This document shows, in pieces, positions 32,630 to 41,274 of a stretch of 64,000 nt of DNA. The number at the start of each line of letters is the position of its first letter. Position 1 is the stretch's first letter. Position numbers and translations under genes: made by a program. The notes under the pieces were generated by a model. It had not been told where the DNA came from. It did not search any database and saw nothing but the letters and a program-made list of their open reading frames with translations. Source of the stretch: Dactylosporangium fulvum (GTDB lineage Bacteria; Actinomycetota; Actinomycetes; Mycobacteriales; Micromonosporaceae); the NCBI RefSeq assembly GCF_025137375.1, contig NZ_CP073720.1, positions 6,286,501 to 6,350,500 on the forward strand, read 5' to 3'.

Positions 32630-33158
32630 GTGGACCGGATGCGGCAACAGGCCCGGGGCGCCCTCAGCCGGTACGACCAGGCGGTCCGGAACGCCGGCGG
32701 GCAGCAGCGCTTCGTCCCGGTCGGCGACCTGACCGGCCAGATCGGCGACTGGGAGCCCGCGAACGGCGGCAACAAGATGTCGCTGCTGTCCGGCGCCGTC
32801 GTCGACACCACGGCGCTGCCCGTCGCGCCGCAGCCGTCCGGCACCGTGCTGTGGGAGAGCGGCGCGACCCTGACCGTGCCGTTGATCCCGGCCGGCGATG
32901 CGCTGCGGCAGCTGGCGGCGGCCGGCGCCGGCGACTGCCCCGGTGCGTGCCCCTCCAGGTCACCGGCGCCCGCCTGAGCACCGCCCGCATCCAGACCACG
33001 CGCGGCCCCGCGACCGTGCCCGCGTGGGAGTACACGCTGCAGGGCACGGCGGTGCGGCTGACCCGGGTGGCGGTGGCGGCCTGGCGCGGCCACTCGGCGA
33101 ACGGGCGGTCCTGGAGGTGCAGCAGGGCCGCCCGGTGCCGGTGAACATCACCGCGTGA
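32630..33158 (+). pseudogene. Decayed gene of unknown function with two apparent frameshifts
   Basis: Coding-like sequence moves through three frames. Frame 1 from a GTG at 32630 gives VRNAGGQQRFVPVGDLTGQI and continues to about 32945. Frame 2 continues with VPLQVTGARLSTARIQTTRG and TVPAWEYTLQGTAVRLTRVA to about 33080. Frame 3 ends with AVLEVQQGRPVPVNITA and a stop at 33158. Read together they make one sensible protein of about 175 aa, secreted-protein-like in its beta-rich C-terminus. The expected signal peptide or lipobox is missing at the 5' end, so it is also truncated there. It faces the kinase-like gene. I do not recognise the family. Confidence 0.6.
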
Positions 33159-33173
33159 AACGACGGCCCGGAC

Positions 33174-35975
33174 TCAGCAGGCCTTGGTGCGCGGGTTCGA
33201 CGGCACCACCGCGGAGTCGTCGATGGTGACCTTCGTCGGGTCGGTGCCGGCCGCCGCCGTGCCGCCCTTCGTCGGGATGTGCGCGGTCACCGTGACGGTC
33301 CAGTCCGCCTCCACCTCACGGTAGTAGCCGGTCGGGAAGCCCGGGATGCCGAACCACACGTAGACCGGGCCGCTGCTGGTGAAGCACGACCGGCTGGCCG
33401 GCGCCGGGGAGTTGTAGAGCGTACGGTCGGCCGTCGCGGTGAAGCGGACCAGCACGGTGCCGTCGGCGAGCTGGACCGGCTGCATGACGATCGACCCCTG
33501 CCGCCAGGTCAGCGAGTTGTAGAACACGCCGCTGCTCGCCCCGACGAAGGACGGGATCGACGCGAGGTACGACCCGCCGGTCGTGCCCAGCGCCAGCACG
33601 TCGTCGCTGCCGAGCGCCTTGCTGTCGACCACCCGCTGGCCCCAGTCCACGTACCGCTTCGGCAGCGAGGCCGGATCGGCGATCAGCTCGGGCGGCGGCG
33701 GCAGACTGCCGTCGTCGTTGATCTTCGGGCTGGGCACCTCGGCCGCCACCTTCGACTGGACCAGCTCGCTCATCATCCAGGGTTCGTCGGCGGACGCACG
33801 AGTGAAGCGGGCGTAGACGTACACGATGCTGCCGTCGCGCAGCTTCACCTGCGTGGTGACCAGGAAGTACGCCGGATAGGTCGTCTGCCCGGCCGGCACG
33901 CCGATCTTGATCTCGGTGAGCTCGCCGTCCTTCGCCCCCGGGATGTCGAACAGCGTCGAGACCGGCGGCTGCGCACCCGTGCCGACGTGGGTGTTGGTGC
34001 CGCCGCGCGCCTCGCCCCACGTGGACAGCAGGATGACCTTGGCCGACTCTTCCGTGACCACCTCGTCGGAGGCGGCGGCGGGCGCCTGCGGGATCACGGA
34101 GACGACCACCCCGACGACAACAGCGGCGGCGGCGCCGACGATCGGCGGCAGGATGCCGCCCGCGCCGCCGCCGGACGCCGTCGCGCCGCCCGCCCCGGCG
34201 GTGACGACGGTCGTCGTCGCGGCCGGGACGGCCTGGGCGAGGCCGGCGACCGCCGGTATCGCGCCGGCACCCACCTCCCCGGCGCCCAGCAGGCCGAGGC
34301 CGCCACCCGCGGTCACGACACCCACCCCGACCGCGCTCGCCGCGGCCAGCGCGCCGCCGGGCGCGAGGACCGCGCCGGCGGCGGCGCCGAGGGTCATCCA
34401 GTCGGGTCCGTAGGCAGCGGTCGCCGCCTCGCGCAGGTCGACCAGGAACGCCTCGGCGTTCTCCGGCCGGCCGGCCGGGTCCATCGACAGCGCCCGCTCG
34501 ATCAGGGCCGCCAGCTGCGGATGTACCTGGTCGAGGCCGGCCTGCGGCGGCGCGTCCTCGGCGACGACCGGCATCTGGCCGGTCATCAGCCGGCTCAGGA
34601 CGGCACCGAGCGTGAACAGGTCCGAGCGGGCGTCGAGCGGCTGGCCGCGGCGCTGCTCCGGGCTGAGGTACTCCAGCGAGCCCTCCGGCGCCGGCGTCGG
34701 CGCGGCGCCGGGCACCGCGAGGGCGAAGTTCGCCAGGACGGTGCGGCCGGACCGGTCGAGGTAGATGTTGTCCGGGGTGACGTCGCGGTGGACCAGCCCG
34801 TGCCGGTGCACGGCGATGAGTCCCGACGCGGCACCGGCGACGACGGCCAGCGCCTGCTCGCCGGTGAGCCGGGTGCCCGCGTCGAGCACCTGCCGCAGCG
34901 GCACGCCGTCGACGTCCTCGGTGACCAGGACCGCGCCGGTGGTGTCGCGCAGCCGCAGGCAGTTGTCGTCGTCGAGCAGGCGCATGACCTCGGCGTCACG
35001 GTCGAGCCGGGCCCGCACGAGCGGATCGTCGGCGAACTGCGGCCGCGGCACCTTCAGCAGCACCCGGGAGATCCCGTCCGCGTCGAGCGCCCGGTACACG
35101 ACCACGGTGTCGCTCTGGCCGAAGACCGATTCGGCCGTACGGCCGCCGAGGTCGACGTGCGTCGGCGGGACGAACGGTTCGGGGCCGGCCGACGGCACCG
35201 CACCGGCGCGGCGGCGCGTCAGCGGCAGGAGCAGCGCCAGCCCGAGACCGACGACCGGCCCGAGCCAGATGAGCCCGCTCGACGGGCTGATCACGCCCGC
35301 CTCGTGGAGCACCAGCGCCTCACCCCCGCCCGCGACCAGGCCGAGCGGCGCCGCCAGCAGTGCGCGCCGCACCCAGTCGCCGGTCCGGCGCCGGGCGACG
35401 AGGACCATGAGGAAGCCGCCGGCGAGCGCCAGCAACAGGCCGATCAGGCCGGCGACCGTGGCGAACGGGCTCCTGCCGCTCGTCAGCAGCAGCGTGGCCC
35501 GGCACCCGTCGCCCTCGACGACGATCTCGGTGGTCCGGGTGACCGCGCCGAACAGCGGCGGCTGGGACTTGTTGACGTAGCGGCCCGCCGGCGCGCCGTC
35601 CGCGGCCGGCAGGTCGAACCGAATCCCGAACGCGGCGGCCGACACCTTGGCCCGCGCCGCGCCGGTGGTGGAGTCGACCACGAGCACGGGGTGGCCGTCC
35701 GGCACCGCCCAGCCGGACTGCCCGTCCAGCCGGGCGCCGGACAGCTGGTGGACCGGCTGTCCGGGCAGTTCCTTGCGGAGCCGGTCGGCATCGCCCGCGG
35801 ACTTCGCGGACACACCGGTGATCGCGCAGCCGGACGCGGCCGGCTGGGCGGGTGCGGCGGTGGCCGCCCGGTGTGGCGGGGCGAGGACCCCGGCGGCTGA
35901 CACGAGTCCGGACACGGCCAGGGCAAGGAGGCCGGCCACCATCGCGGGCCGGGCGTGGGCGGGGGAGAAACGCAT
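33174..35975 (-). CDS. Membrane protein with degenerate Ser/Thr protein kinase domain (933 aa)
   Basis: ATG at 35975. A hydrophobic signal/anchor (residues about 12-32) and a possible extracytoplasmic part (about 33-170) are followed by a cluster of membrane helices (about 170-255), then a kinase-like domain (about 280-520). Another hydrophobic segment (about 610-635) and a long C-terminal beta-rich region follow, ending with Cys. The kinase domain keeps the VAIK-type Lys (RVLLKVPRP, near 308) and HRDVTPDN (near 397). However, the DFG motif reads NFA (VLANFALAV, near 415), and no GxGxxG loop is visible. Loss of the metal-binding Asp suggests a pseudokinase or a very weak kinase. It is divergent from an Hsp70-like gene; they share a 246-bp upstream region. 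Confidence 0.88.
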   Translation of the reverse strand: MRFSPAHARPAMVAGLLALAVSGLVSAAGVLAPPHRAATAAPAQPAASGCAITGVSAKSAGDADRLRKELPGQPVHQLSGARLDGQSGWAVPDGHPVLVVDSTTGAARAKVSAAAFGIRFDLPAADGAPAGRYVNKSQPPLFGAVTRTTEIVVEGDGCRATLLLTSGRSPFATVAGLIGLLLALAGGFLMVLVARRRTGDWVRRALLAAPLGLVAGGGEALVLHEAGVISPSSGLIWLGPVVGLGLALLLPLTRRRAGAVPSAGPEPFVPPTHVDLGGRTAESVFGQSDTVVVYRALDADGISRVLLKVPRPQFADDPLVRARLDRDAEVMRLLDDDNCLRLRDTTGAVLVTEDVDGVPLRQVLDAGTRLTGEQALAVVAGAASGLIAVHRHGLVHRDVTPDNIYLDRSGRTVLANFALAVPGAAPTPAPEGSLEYLSPEQRRGQPLDARSDLFTLGAVLSRLMTGQMPVVAEDAPPQAGLDQVHPQLAALIERALSMDPAGRPENAEAFLVDLREAATAAYGPDWMTLGAAAGAVLAPGGALAAASAVGVGVVTAGGGLGLLGAGEVGAGAIPAVAGLAQAVPAATTTVVTAGAGGATASGGGAGGILPPIVGAAAAVVVGVVVSVIPQAPAAASDEVVTEESAKVILLSTWGEARGGTNTHVGTGAQPPVSTLFDIPGAKDGELTEIKIGVPAGQTTYPAYFLVTTQVKLRDGSIVYVYARFTRASADEPWMMSELVQSKVAAEVPSPKINDDGSLPPPPELIADPASLPKRYVDWGQRVVDSKALGSDDVLALGTTGGSYLASIPSFVGASSGVFYNSLTWRQGSIVMQPVQLADGTVLVRFTATADRTLYNSPAPASRSCFTSSGPVYVWFGIPGFPTGYYREVEADWTVTVTAHIPTKGGTAAAGTDPTKVTIDDSAVVPSNPRTKAC

Positions 35976-36209
35976 CTGGGCGACCCTTCACGACACCGTC
36001 GGGCTCACGTTCCGCGCGCACGAACTGACCCGACCCGGCCACAGGAGCACCGACGAAGATCGGGGATACGACTGAACGTACGCGTGTGCGAGCCGGAGCC
36101 GCGCTGTCGTTTCGGGCGCACCCGTGATGCTGTTCGGTGGCTTCCCCGCCGCCGGAACGGCCAGCGAGGTGTCGGGTACCGGACAGAATCGCGCTCGGCG
36201 GCGGGGCTC

Positions 36210-36221
36210 TACTGTGTTCAC
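36210..36221 (+). promoter_or_regulatory. -10 box for leaderless Hsp70-like gene
   Basis: TACTGT at 36210-36215 ends 6 bases before the GTG start at 36222, with no ribosome site. This is the leaderless arrangement. It lies in the 246-bp divergent region shared with the kinase-like gene, in which I see nothing else definite. Confidence 0.55.
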
Positions 36222-38468
36222 GTGATCGGCGGGGGTTTCCGGCTGGGCGTGGATTTCGGCACGTCCACCACCGTCGCCGTGCTCGCCTGGCCCGATGGGC
36301 GGACCAGGCCGCTCACGTTCGACGGCTCGCCGTTGCTCCCTTCGGCCGTCTACGCCGAGCCGGACGGGCAATTGCTCACCGGGCGCGACGCGCGGCACTG
36401 GGCGCGCCGGCACCCGGAATGCTTCGAGCCACACCCGAAGCGGCGGGTCGATGACGGCACGGTGCTGCTGGGCGAGCGCGAGGTCGGCGTCGTGGAGCTG
36501 TTCGGCGCCGTCCTGTCCCGGGTCGCGGCCGAGGCCGTGCGCGTGGCCGGCGGGCCGCCGGCCGAGGTGACGGTGACCTGCCCGGTGAGCTGGGGGCCGC
36601 GCCGGCGGGAGCTGCTCGTGCGCGCCGCGGTGGCGGCTGGACTGCCGCGCCCGGCGCTGGTCGACGAGCCGGTCGCGGCGGCGGCGTACTTCGTCACCGT
36701 CCTCGGCGCGACACTGCCCGCCGGAAGCCACCTCGTCGTGTACGACCTGGGCGCCGGAACCTTCGACGCGACGGTCGTCGCCCGTACCGAGCAAGGGTTC
36801 ACGGTCGTCACCAGCACCGGGCTCGCCGACCGGGGCGGGCTCGACATCGACGCCGCCGTCGTGGAGCATCTGCGCGGCGTCTACGCCGACCGGGCCGACG
36901 CGTGGCAGCGGCTGGCCGAGCCCGCCCATCGCGACGCCTGGCTGGACCTGCAGGAGCACGTCCACGACGGCAAGGCGATGCTGTCACGCAGCGCGTCGAC
37001 CTTCGTCCGCCTGCCGCTGCTCGACGTGGACGCGCCGCTGGGCCGGGAGGAGCTCGACGAGGTGGCCCGCCCGGTGCTCGACGAGACGGTCACCGCGATG
37101 GCGGCGGCACTGCGCGCCGTGCCCGGCCCGCCCACGGCAGTGTTCCTCGTCGGCGGGGCGAGCCGGATGCCGCTGGTGTCCACGGTGGTGCACCGCAGCA
37201 CCGGCGTGGCCCCGGTTGTCATCGAGCAGCCGGAGCTCGTCGTCGCCGAGGGCGCTCTCCATGCCCCCGTGCCGGTGCGGCCCGGTGAGGCGCCCGCGCC
37301 CCCGCTCACCCCGGCACCGCAGCCGGATTCCCGCACCGCTCCCCCGGCCACCGCCCCGACCCCGGCCGCTGCTCCTGCGCCCGCCCGGCGGGTGGCCCGG
37401 CTGATGCGCCGGGACTACGTGCGGCCGGCCCTGCTCCTGCTGGCGATGGCACTCGCCGTCCTTGTCGGGCCGGTCCTCGTCTCCACCGCGGGCCTGGCGG
37501 CGCTGGGCACCGGCGCGCGGGCACCGCTCGTCCCGGCCGGCTACCTCGCCGCGCTCGCGCTCACGGCGGCACTGGCCGCCGGCGGGGCGGCACGCAGCGC
37601 GTCGAGCCTGTTCCCGCTCCCGCACACGACCGGCCCGCCGCGCGCCGGACACCTGCTCGGCCTGGCGGCGACGGCCACCGCCGGGCTGCTGGCCGTCGTC
37701 ACCGGCGCCGCCCTGCTCAGCTGGTGGTCGGGCGGCGGCGCGATCGTCGGCGACCGCTTCGTCTACGTCGTGCCCGGCGTCGACCGATGGCTGTCGCTGG
37801 CCGCCCTCGCGGCCGGGCTCGCCATCGTCGTGGTGGGTCTGCGGGGGCTCGCCACCCGGCGCCCGGTCGACGTGTTCGGCCTGGGGGCGCCGGCCCGGTA
37901 CGCCACGGCCCTCGTGGCGGGTGCGGCCCTGGGCACTGCCACGCTGAGCCACCGGTTCGGCGTGCACGCCGCCGACGCGGCCCCGATCCCGCTGAACGGC
38001 GACCGCACAGCCATCGGCGTGGCGGCGAACCACCTGACCGACGACCCGGTCCTGTACGTCGCACACCAGGTGTTCGAGGCAGGCGGCTGGGCGAAGGGCG
38101 TCCCGCTGTGGACAGCGGTGGCGCTCGGCGCCTTCGTGCTCCTGGCGGGCCTGATGTTCGCCGGCACGGCGCTGCGCACGCTGGTGGCCTGGTGTCGGCC
38201 GCGTTGGCGGCAGTTCCTGTCCGGCAGCGCGTACGGGCTGTGCCTCACCGCCGGCGCCTACCTCGCCTACCACGCCGTCGCCGATGTCCGCACCTCGCAC
38301 GGCTGGCGCGACGCGAGCGGGGCATTGGTCGTACCGCCGCGAAACCCCGATCTCGTGATCACGGCCGGGACCTTCGTGTGGTGGCTCGGGTGGTGGCCGC
38401 TGGTCGCGTTGATCGCCGCCGCCGCGCTGGCCGGCATCGTGCTGTCGGTGCGCCGCCGCGCCAGGTGA
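36222..38468 (+). CDS. Hsp70-like ATPase domain fused to a multi-pass membrane region (748 aa)
   Basis: Residues 1 to about 355 form an actin/Hsp70-type ATPase: phosphate-1 GVDFGTSTTVAVLAW at the N-terminus, phosphate-2 YDLGAGTFDATVV near 175, adenosine motif VFLVGGASRMPLV near 310. There is no recognisable Hsp70 substrate-binding domain. Instead, a Pro/Ala-rich linker (about 350-385) leads into about seven hydrophobic segments from residue 400 to the end, with an RRRAR tail. The start is a GTG preceded by a leaderless-type -10 box. Similar Hsp70-like N-termini on membrane proteins occur in actinobacteria without a defined role. The divergent partner is the degenerate membrane kinase, so a joint envelope-signalling function is possible. 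Confidence 0.88.
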   Translation: MIGGGFRLGVDFGTSTTVAVLAWPDGRTRPLTFDGSPLLPSAVYAEPDGQLLTGRDARHWARRHPECFEPHPKRRVDDGTVLLGEREVGVVELFGAVLSRVAAEAVRVAGGPPAEVTVTCPVSWGPRRRELLVRAAVAAGLPRPALVDEPVAAAAYFVTVLGATLPAGSHLVVYDLGAGTFDATVVARTEQGFTVVTSTGLADRGGLDIDAAVVEHLRGVYADRADAWQRLAEPAHRDAWLDLQEHVHDGKAMLSRSASTFVRLPLLDVDAPLGREELDEVARPVLDETVTAMAAALRAVPGPPTAVFLVGGASRMPLVSTVVHRSTGVAPVVIEQPELVVAEGALHAPVPVRPGEAPAPPLTPAPQPDSRTAPPATAPTPAAAPAPARRVARLMRRDYVRPALLLLAMALAVLVGPVLVSTAGLAALGTGARAPLVPAGYLAALALTAALAAGGAARSASSLFPLPHTTGPPRAGHLLGLAATATAGLLAVVTGAALLSWWSGGGAIVGDRFVYVVPGVDRWLSLAALAAGLAIVVVGLRGLATRRPVDVFGLGAPARYATALVAGAALGTATLSHRFGVHAADAAPIPLNGDRTAIGVAANHLTDDPVLYVAHQVFEAGGWAKGVPLWTAVALGAFVLLAGLMFAGTALRTLVAWCRPRWRQFLSGSAYGLCLTAGAYLAYHAVADVRTSHGWRDASGALVVPPRNPDLVITAGTFVWWLGWWPLVALIAAAALAGIVLSVRRRAR

Positions 38469-38512
38469 CCGCTCCGTGGGCGAAGGCGGCCGGAGTGCGC
38501 CATGCTGGGCGG

Positions 38513-39406
38513 GTGCCGCTCGATCGACTCGACCTCGGTGTGCCTGCGCACCGCATCGGCCTCGGCCTCGCCGCCGTCGGCCGGCCCGGCTACATCAACC
38601 TGGGACGCGACCGCGACCTGCCGGCCGAGCGGCCGGTCGAGGTGCTGCGCCGCCGCAGCCATGAGCTGCTCGACGCCGCCTACGCCGCGGGTGTGCGCTA
38701 CGTCGACGTGGCCCGGTCGTACGGGCTGGCCGAGGAGTTCCTCGCCGGCTGGCTCGGCGAGCGGCGTGACGTCGTCGTCGGCTCCAAGTGGGGATACACC
38801 TACACCGCCGGCTGGCGGGTCGACGCGCCGGTGCACGAGACCAAGAACCACAGCGTCGCGACGTTCGACCGCCAGGTCGGCGAGACCCGCGCGCTGCTCG
38901 GTGACCGGCTCGACCTGTACCAGATCCATTCCGTGACGCCGGACAGCACCGCGCTCACCGACCGCGAGCTGCACCGCAGGCTCGCCGACCTGGCGGCGAC
39001 CGGCGTCACGATCGGCCTGTCGACCAGCGGCCCCGGCCAGGCCGACGCGATCCGGGCGGCGCTGCGCGTCGAGGTCGGCGGCGCGCCGCTGTTCCGCAGC
39101 GTGCAGGCGACCTGGAACCCGCTGGAGCCGTCGGCCGGTCCCGCACTCATGGCGGCCCACGACGCGGGCTGCATGATCATCGTCAAGGAGGCGGTCGCCA
39201 ACGGGCGCCTCGCCGGCCGGGACGCCGACGTCATCGCGGCCGCGCTGCGCGAGCCGTGGATCGACGTGGTGCTGTCCGGCGCCGCGACGACCGCCCAGCT
39301 GGCGAGCAACCTGCGCGCGCTCGGTGTCGACGAGCCGGGTCCGCTGCCGGCGGCGGAGCCCCCCGAGCGGTACTGGCAGGAGCGCGCCGCACTCCCCTGG
39401 GCTTGA
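38513..39406 (+). CDS. Aldo/keto reductase (297 aa)
   Basis: The GTG at 38513 follows CATGCT by 6 bases and has no ribosome site, suggesting a leaderless message. The catalytic tetrad of the AKR family can be read: Asp and Tyr in VDVARSYGLAEEFL, Lys in VVGSKWGYTYT, His in LYQIHSV. The (beta/alpha)8 pattern with C-terminal VVLSGAATTAQLASNL fits NADPH-dependent reductases. The N-terminus is compact compared with larger family members. Substrate unknown. An inverted repeat that may be its terminator lies 57 bases after the stop. Confidence 0.9.
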   Translation: MPLDRLDLGVPAHRIGLGLAAVGRPGYINLGRDRDLPAERPVEVLRRRSHELLDAAYAAGVRYVDVARSYGLAEEFLAGWLGERRDVVVGSKWGYTYTAGWRVDAPVHETKNHSVATFDRQVGETRALLGDRLDLYQIHSVTPDSTALTDRELHRRLADLAATGVTIGLSTSGPGQADAIRAALRVEVGGAPLFRSVQATWNPLEPSAGPALMAAHDAGCMIIVKEAVANGRLAGRDADVIAAALREPWIDVVLSGAATTAQLASNLRALGVDEPGPLPAAEPPERYWQERAALPWA

Positions 39407-39462
39407 GTACGCCACCGTCATCTCGTCCTCCGCCGCGCCCGACCGCGCTCAGCCGCGGCACA

Positions 39463-39490
39463 CGTGATCGCGGAACGTGTCGCGATCACG
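39463..39490. terminator. Perfect 10-bp inverted repeat after the aldo/keto reductase gene
   Basis: CGTGATCGCG (39463-39472) and CGCGATCACG (39481-39490) flank an 8-base loop. The gap of about 250 bp between the reductase gene (stop 39406) and the DUF4287 gene holds only this structure and the downstream ribosome site. It can be a terminator or an operator for the next gene. Confidence 0.5.
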
Positions 39491-39660
39491 GCTACAACCG
39501 GTGGGCGTCGCCGGCCGGGCCGTCGAGCAGGTGAGGCGGCCTCCGGTGCATCGGCCCCGGCCCCACCGACCTGAGCGCAGGAAAGTTTCCGGCGACCGTG
39601 TCGAAACCCGGCCGCACCGTTCGACGCACTGGTGAAGGCACCCGAACCAGGAGGATGGAC

Positions 39661-39951
39661 ATGTCGTTCCAGGCGTACCTCGACACGATCGAGCGCAAGA
39701 CCGGCCGGACCCCGCGCGAGCTGCTGGCGCTGGCCACGGAGCAGGGCCTTTCGGGCCCGTCGGTCAAGGCCGCGGCCGTGATCGAGTGGCTGAAGGCGGA
39801 CTACGACCTGGGCCGCGGCCACGCGATGGCGCTCTTCCACGTCATCAAGAACGGCCCGAAGATCTCGGCGAAGCACGTGGGGTCGGCCGGTGCCCACCGC
39901 GACGACAGCGACACGCTGTGGCTGGACGGCATCGCGAGCCGCCCGGCATGA
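39661..39951 (+). CDS. DUF4287 domain protein (96 aa)
   Basis: CAGGAGG lies 5 bases before this ATG; another ATG two codons upstream is less well spaced. The sequence matches the DUF4287 pattern: LDTIERKTGRTPRELLALA at the start, then AAVIEWLKADYDLGRGHAMALFHVIKNG. The fold is a small helical unit found in actinobacterial and other proteins of unknown function, often next to DUF5655 proteins. It could bind nucleic acid or protein; nothing here decides that. The next gene starts 30 bases later from its own leaderless-type promoter. Confidence 0.88.
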   Translation: MSFQAYLDTIERKTGRTPRELLALATEQGLSGPSVKAAAVIEWLKADYDLGRGHAMALFHVIKNGPKISAKHVGSAGAHRDDSDTLWLDGIASRPA

Positions 39952-39981
39952 CCGGCGCGGGCCGGTGGATACGCTTGGGTG

Positions 39982-40362
39982 ATGACCATCGTGGACGAGA
40001 TCGGCCGCAGCAGGTACGTCAACCTGACCACGTACCGTAAGGACGGCACGCCGGTGGCGACCCCGGTCTGGCACGTCCTCCACGAAGGCGAGCTGTTCGT
40101 CGTCACCGAGGCGAAGTCCTGGAAGGTGCGGCGGATCCGCAACAACAGCGAGGTCCAGGTGACGGTGTGCGACGTCCGCGGCCGCGTCACCCCGGGCGCC
40201 CCGACCACGACCGGCCGGGCCCGCCTCCTCGACGAGTCGGGGACGGCACAAGCACGGGCGTTGCTGGCCCGCAGATACGTGCTGTCCCGGGTCGGCAACT
40301 GGTTTGCCCGCACCCTGCGGATCCGCCGTCCCCCGATGGTGGGCATCGCCGTCTCGTTCTGA
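39982..40362 (+). CDS. PPOX-class F420-dependent/FMN flavoprotein (126 aa)
   Basis: TACGCT (39970-39975) sits 6 bases before the ATG at 39982, again a leaderless layout. The sequence has the split-barrel pattern of the Rv-type PPOX class: DEIGRSRYVNLTTYRKDGTPVATPVWHVLHEGELFVVTEAKSWKVRRIRNN, followed by TGRARLLDESG. Such proteins bind F420 or FMN and reduce small molecules or act as oxidases. The cofactor cannot be decided from sequence alone; the TP(V/T)W motif and the Lys-Arg-rich stretch are usual for the F420 group. Alone on the plus strand, convergent with the next gene. Confidence 0.88.
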   Translation: MTIVDEIGRSRYVNLTTYRKDGTPVATPVWHVLHEGELFVVTEAKSWKVRRIRNNSEVQVTVCDVRGRVTPGAPTTTGRARLLDESGTAQARALLARRYVLSRVGNWFARTLRIRRPPMVGIAVSF

Positions 40363-40439
40363 CGCCCAGCCTCGTCCTGACGCGGACCGCCGTCGACGTG
40401 TCGGCGGCCGGCCGCCTGAGCGACCCCGCGGTAGACGGG

Positions 40440-40772
40440 TCAGGAGGAGGCGCCGCGGGCCGGGGCGGTGTCGCCCGCCGGGGCCAGGCCGAGCAGCGGG
40501 GCCATGGTCGGGCAGGCCGACGAGACGCACTGCTGGGCGTGCGCGGCAAAGGCGGCCTGCGTGATCGGCACCACCGTGACGGCCAGGGGGCGCACCGGGC
40601 TCAGCACCCAGTAGCGACGGGTGCTGGCGGCCCGGCGCAGGGCGCGGCTCAGGCTGGGGGTGAACTGCGTAAAGTCGTGGGACACCGCGCCGGCGTCGGT
40701 GGACGGCCAGTCCAGGCGCACCGCATAACCCTCGCCGCGAACCGGCCGCCGCGTGAACCCGTCAAAGCGCAT
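40440..40772 (-). CDS. Small protein of unknown function, possibly LexA-controlled (110 aa)
   Basis: The ATG at 40770-40772 follows GGGGAG. The sequence begins MRFDGFTRRPVRGEGYAVRLDW and has a basic central part (LSRALRRAASTRRYW) followed by hydrophobic VRPLAVTVVPITQAAFAAHAQQ. No domain is recognised. A perfect LexA/SOS box lies 49 bases upstream of the start, so it may be induced by DNA damage. It is convergent with the flavoprotein gene. Confidence 0.65.
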   Translation of the reverse strand: MRFDGFTRRPVRGEGYAVRLDWPSTDAGAVSHDFTQFTPSLSRALRRAASTRRYWVLSPVRPLAVTVVPITQAAFAAHAQQCVSSACPTMAPLLGLAPAGDTAPARGASS

Positions 40773-40820
40773 CGTCACCACTCCCCGCAAAGCCCAACGA
40801 CCAACCCACCCGAACGATAC

Positions 40821-40836
40821 TCGAACATACGTTCGA
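40821..40836. promoter_or_regulatory. Perfect LexA (SOS) box
   Basis: TCGAAC-ATAC-GTTCGA matches the mycobacterial/actinobacterial LexA operator (TCGAAC, four bases, GTTCGA) at every conserved position. It lies 49 bases upstream of the small gene at 40772 on the minus strand and just upstream of the coding remnant on the plus strand. Confidence 0.8.
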
Positions 40837-40837
40837 A

Positions 40838-41095
40838 CAGGTACCGTCCTGAGTGCGTTCCTCGATCTGCGCAACCTCGTCGCGGACCAGTTCGGTGCCG
40901 ACCGCATCGCCGCACACGTCCGCGACCTCGTGGCCGCCGACGACGTATTTCGACGCCGAGTGGACCACGCGTGGCTGCGGATGCGGTTCGGCGACGCGCA
41001 CCCCGCACTGCGCACGATGGACCTCGACGCGGATCGGATGGCGCTGTTCACGCGGATGTTCATCCGCCTCGGGATTGCCTACCGGGCGCGAGCCC
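40838..41095 (+). pseudogene. Coding remnant without start codon
   Basis: One frame reads LSAFLDLRNLVADQFGADRI and AAHVRDLVAADDVFRRRVDH, and continues to FIRLGIAYRARA. It looks like real helical protein with high third-position GC. No plausible start codon with a ribosome site precedes it, and after about 41095 the sequence loses coding character. I read it as a fragment of an unknown protein. From there to 41274 nothing is recognised. Confidence 0.4.
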
Positions 41096-41274
41096 TATGG
41101 CCACGGAGGGGTCGTAGTAGTCGTCGGAGTTGGACCGCCGGCGGGGTGTTCTTCTGTCCACTCATCCTTACCGCGAATGACGGCTACGTCCTCATCGAAA
41201 ACGCCGGGCAACAGCGTATCTCGGCGTATGGAGGCGTGCGGTTGACCGGCCGTGAGGCGCAGGGCGGTCGATGC

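Noticed and set aside
36137..36221. Extending the Hsp70-like protein to an earlier in-frame start near 35955
   Set aside because: The extension is Arg/Pro-rich, lacks a ribosome site and would cover the divergent promoter; the -10 box at 36210 supports the GTG at 36222.
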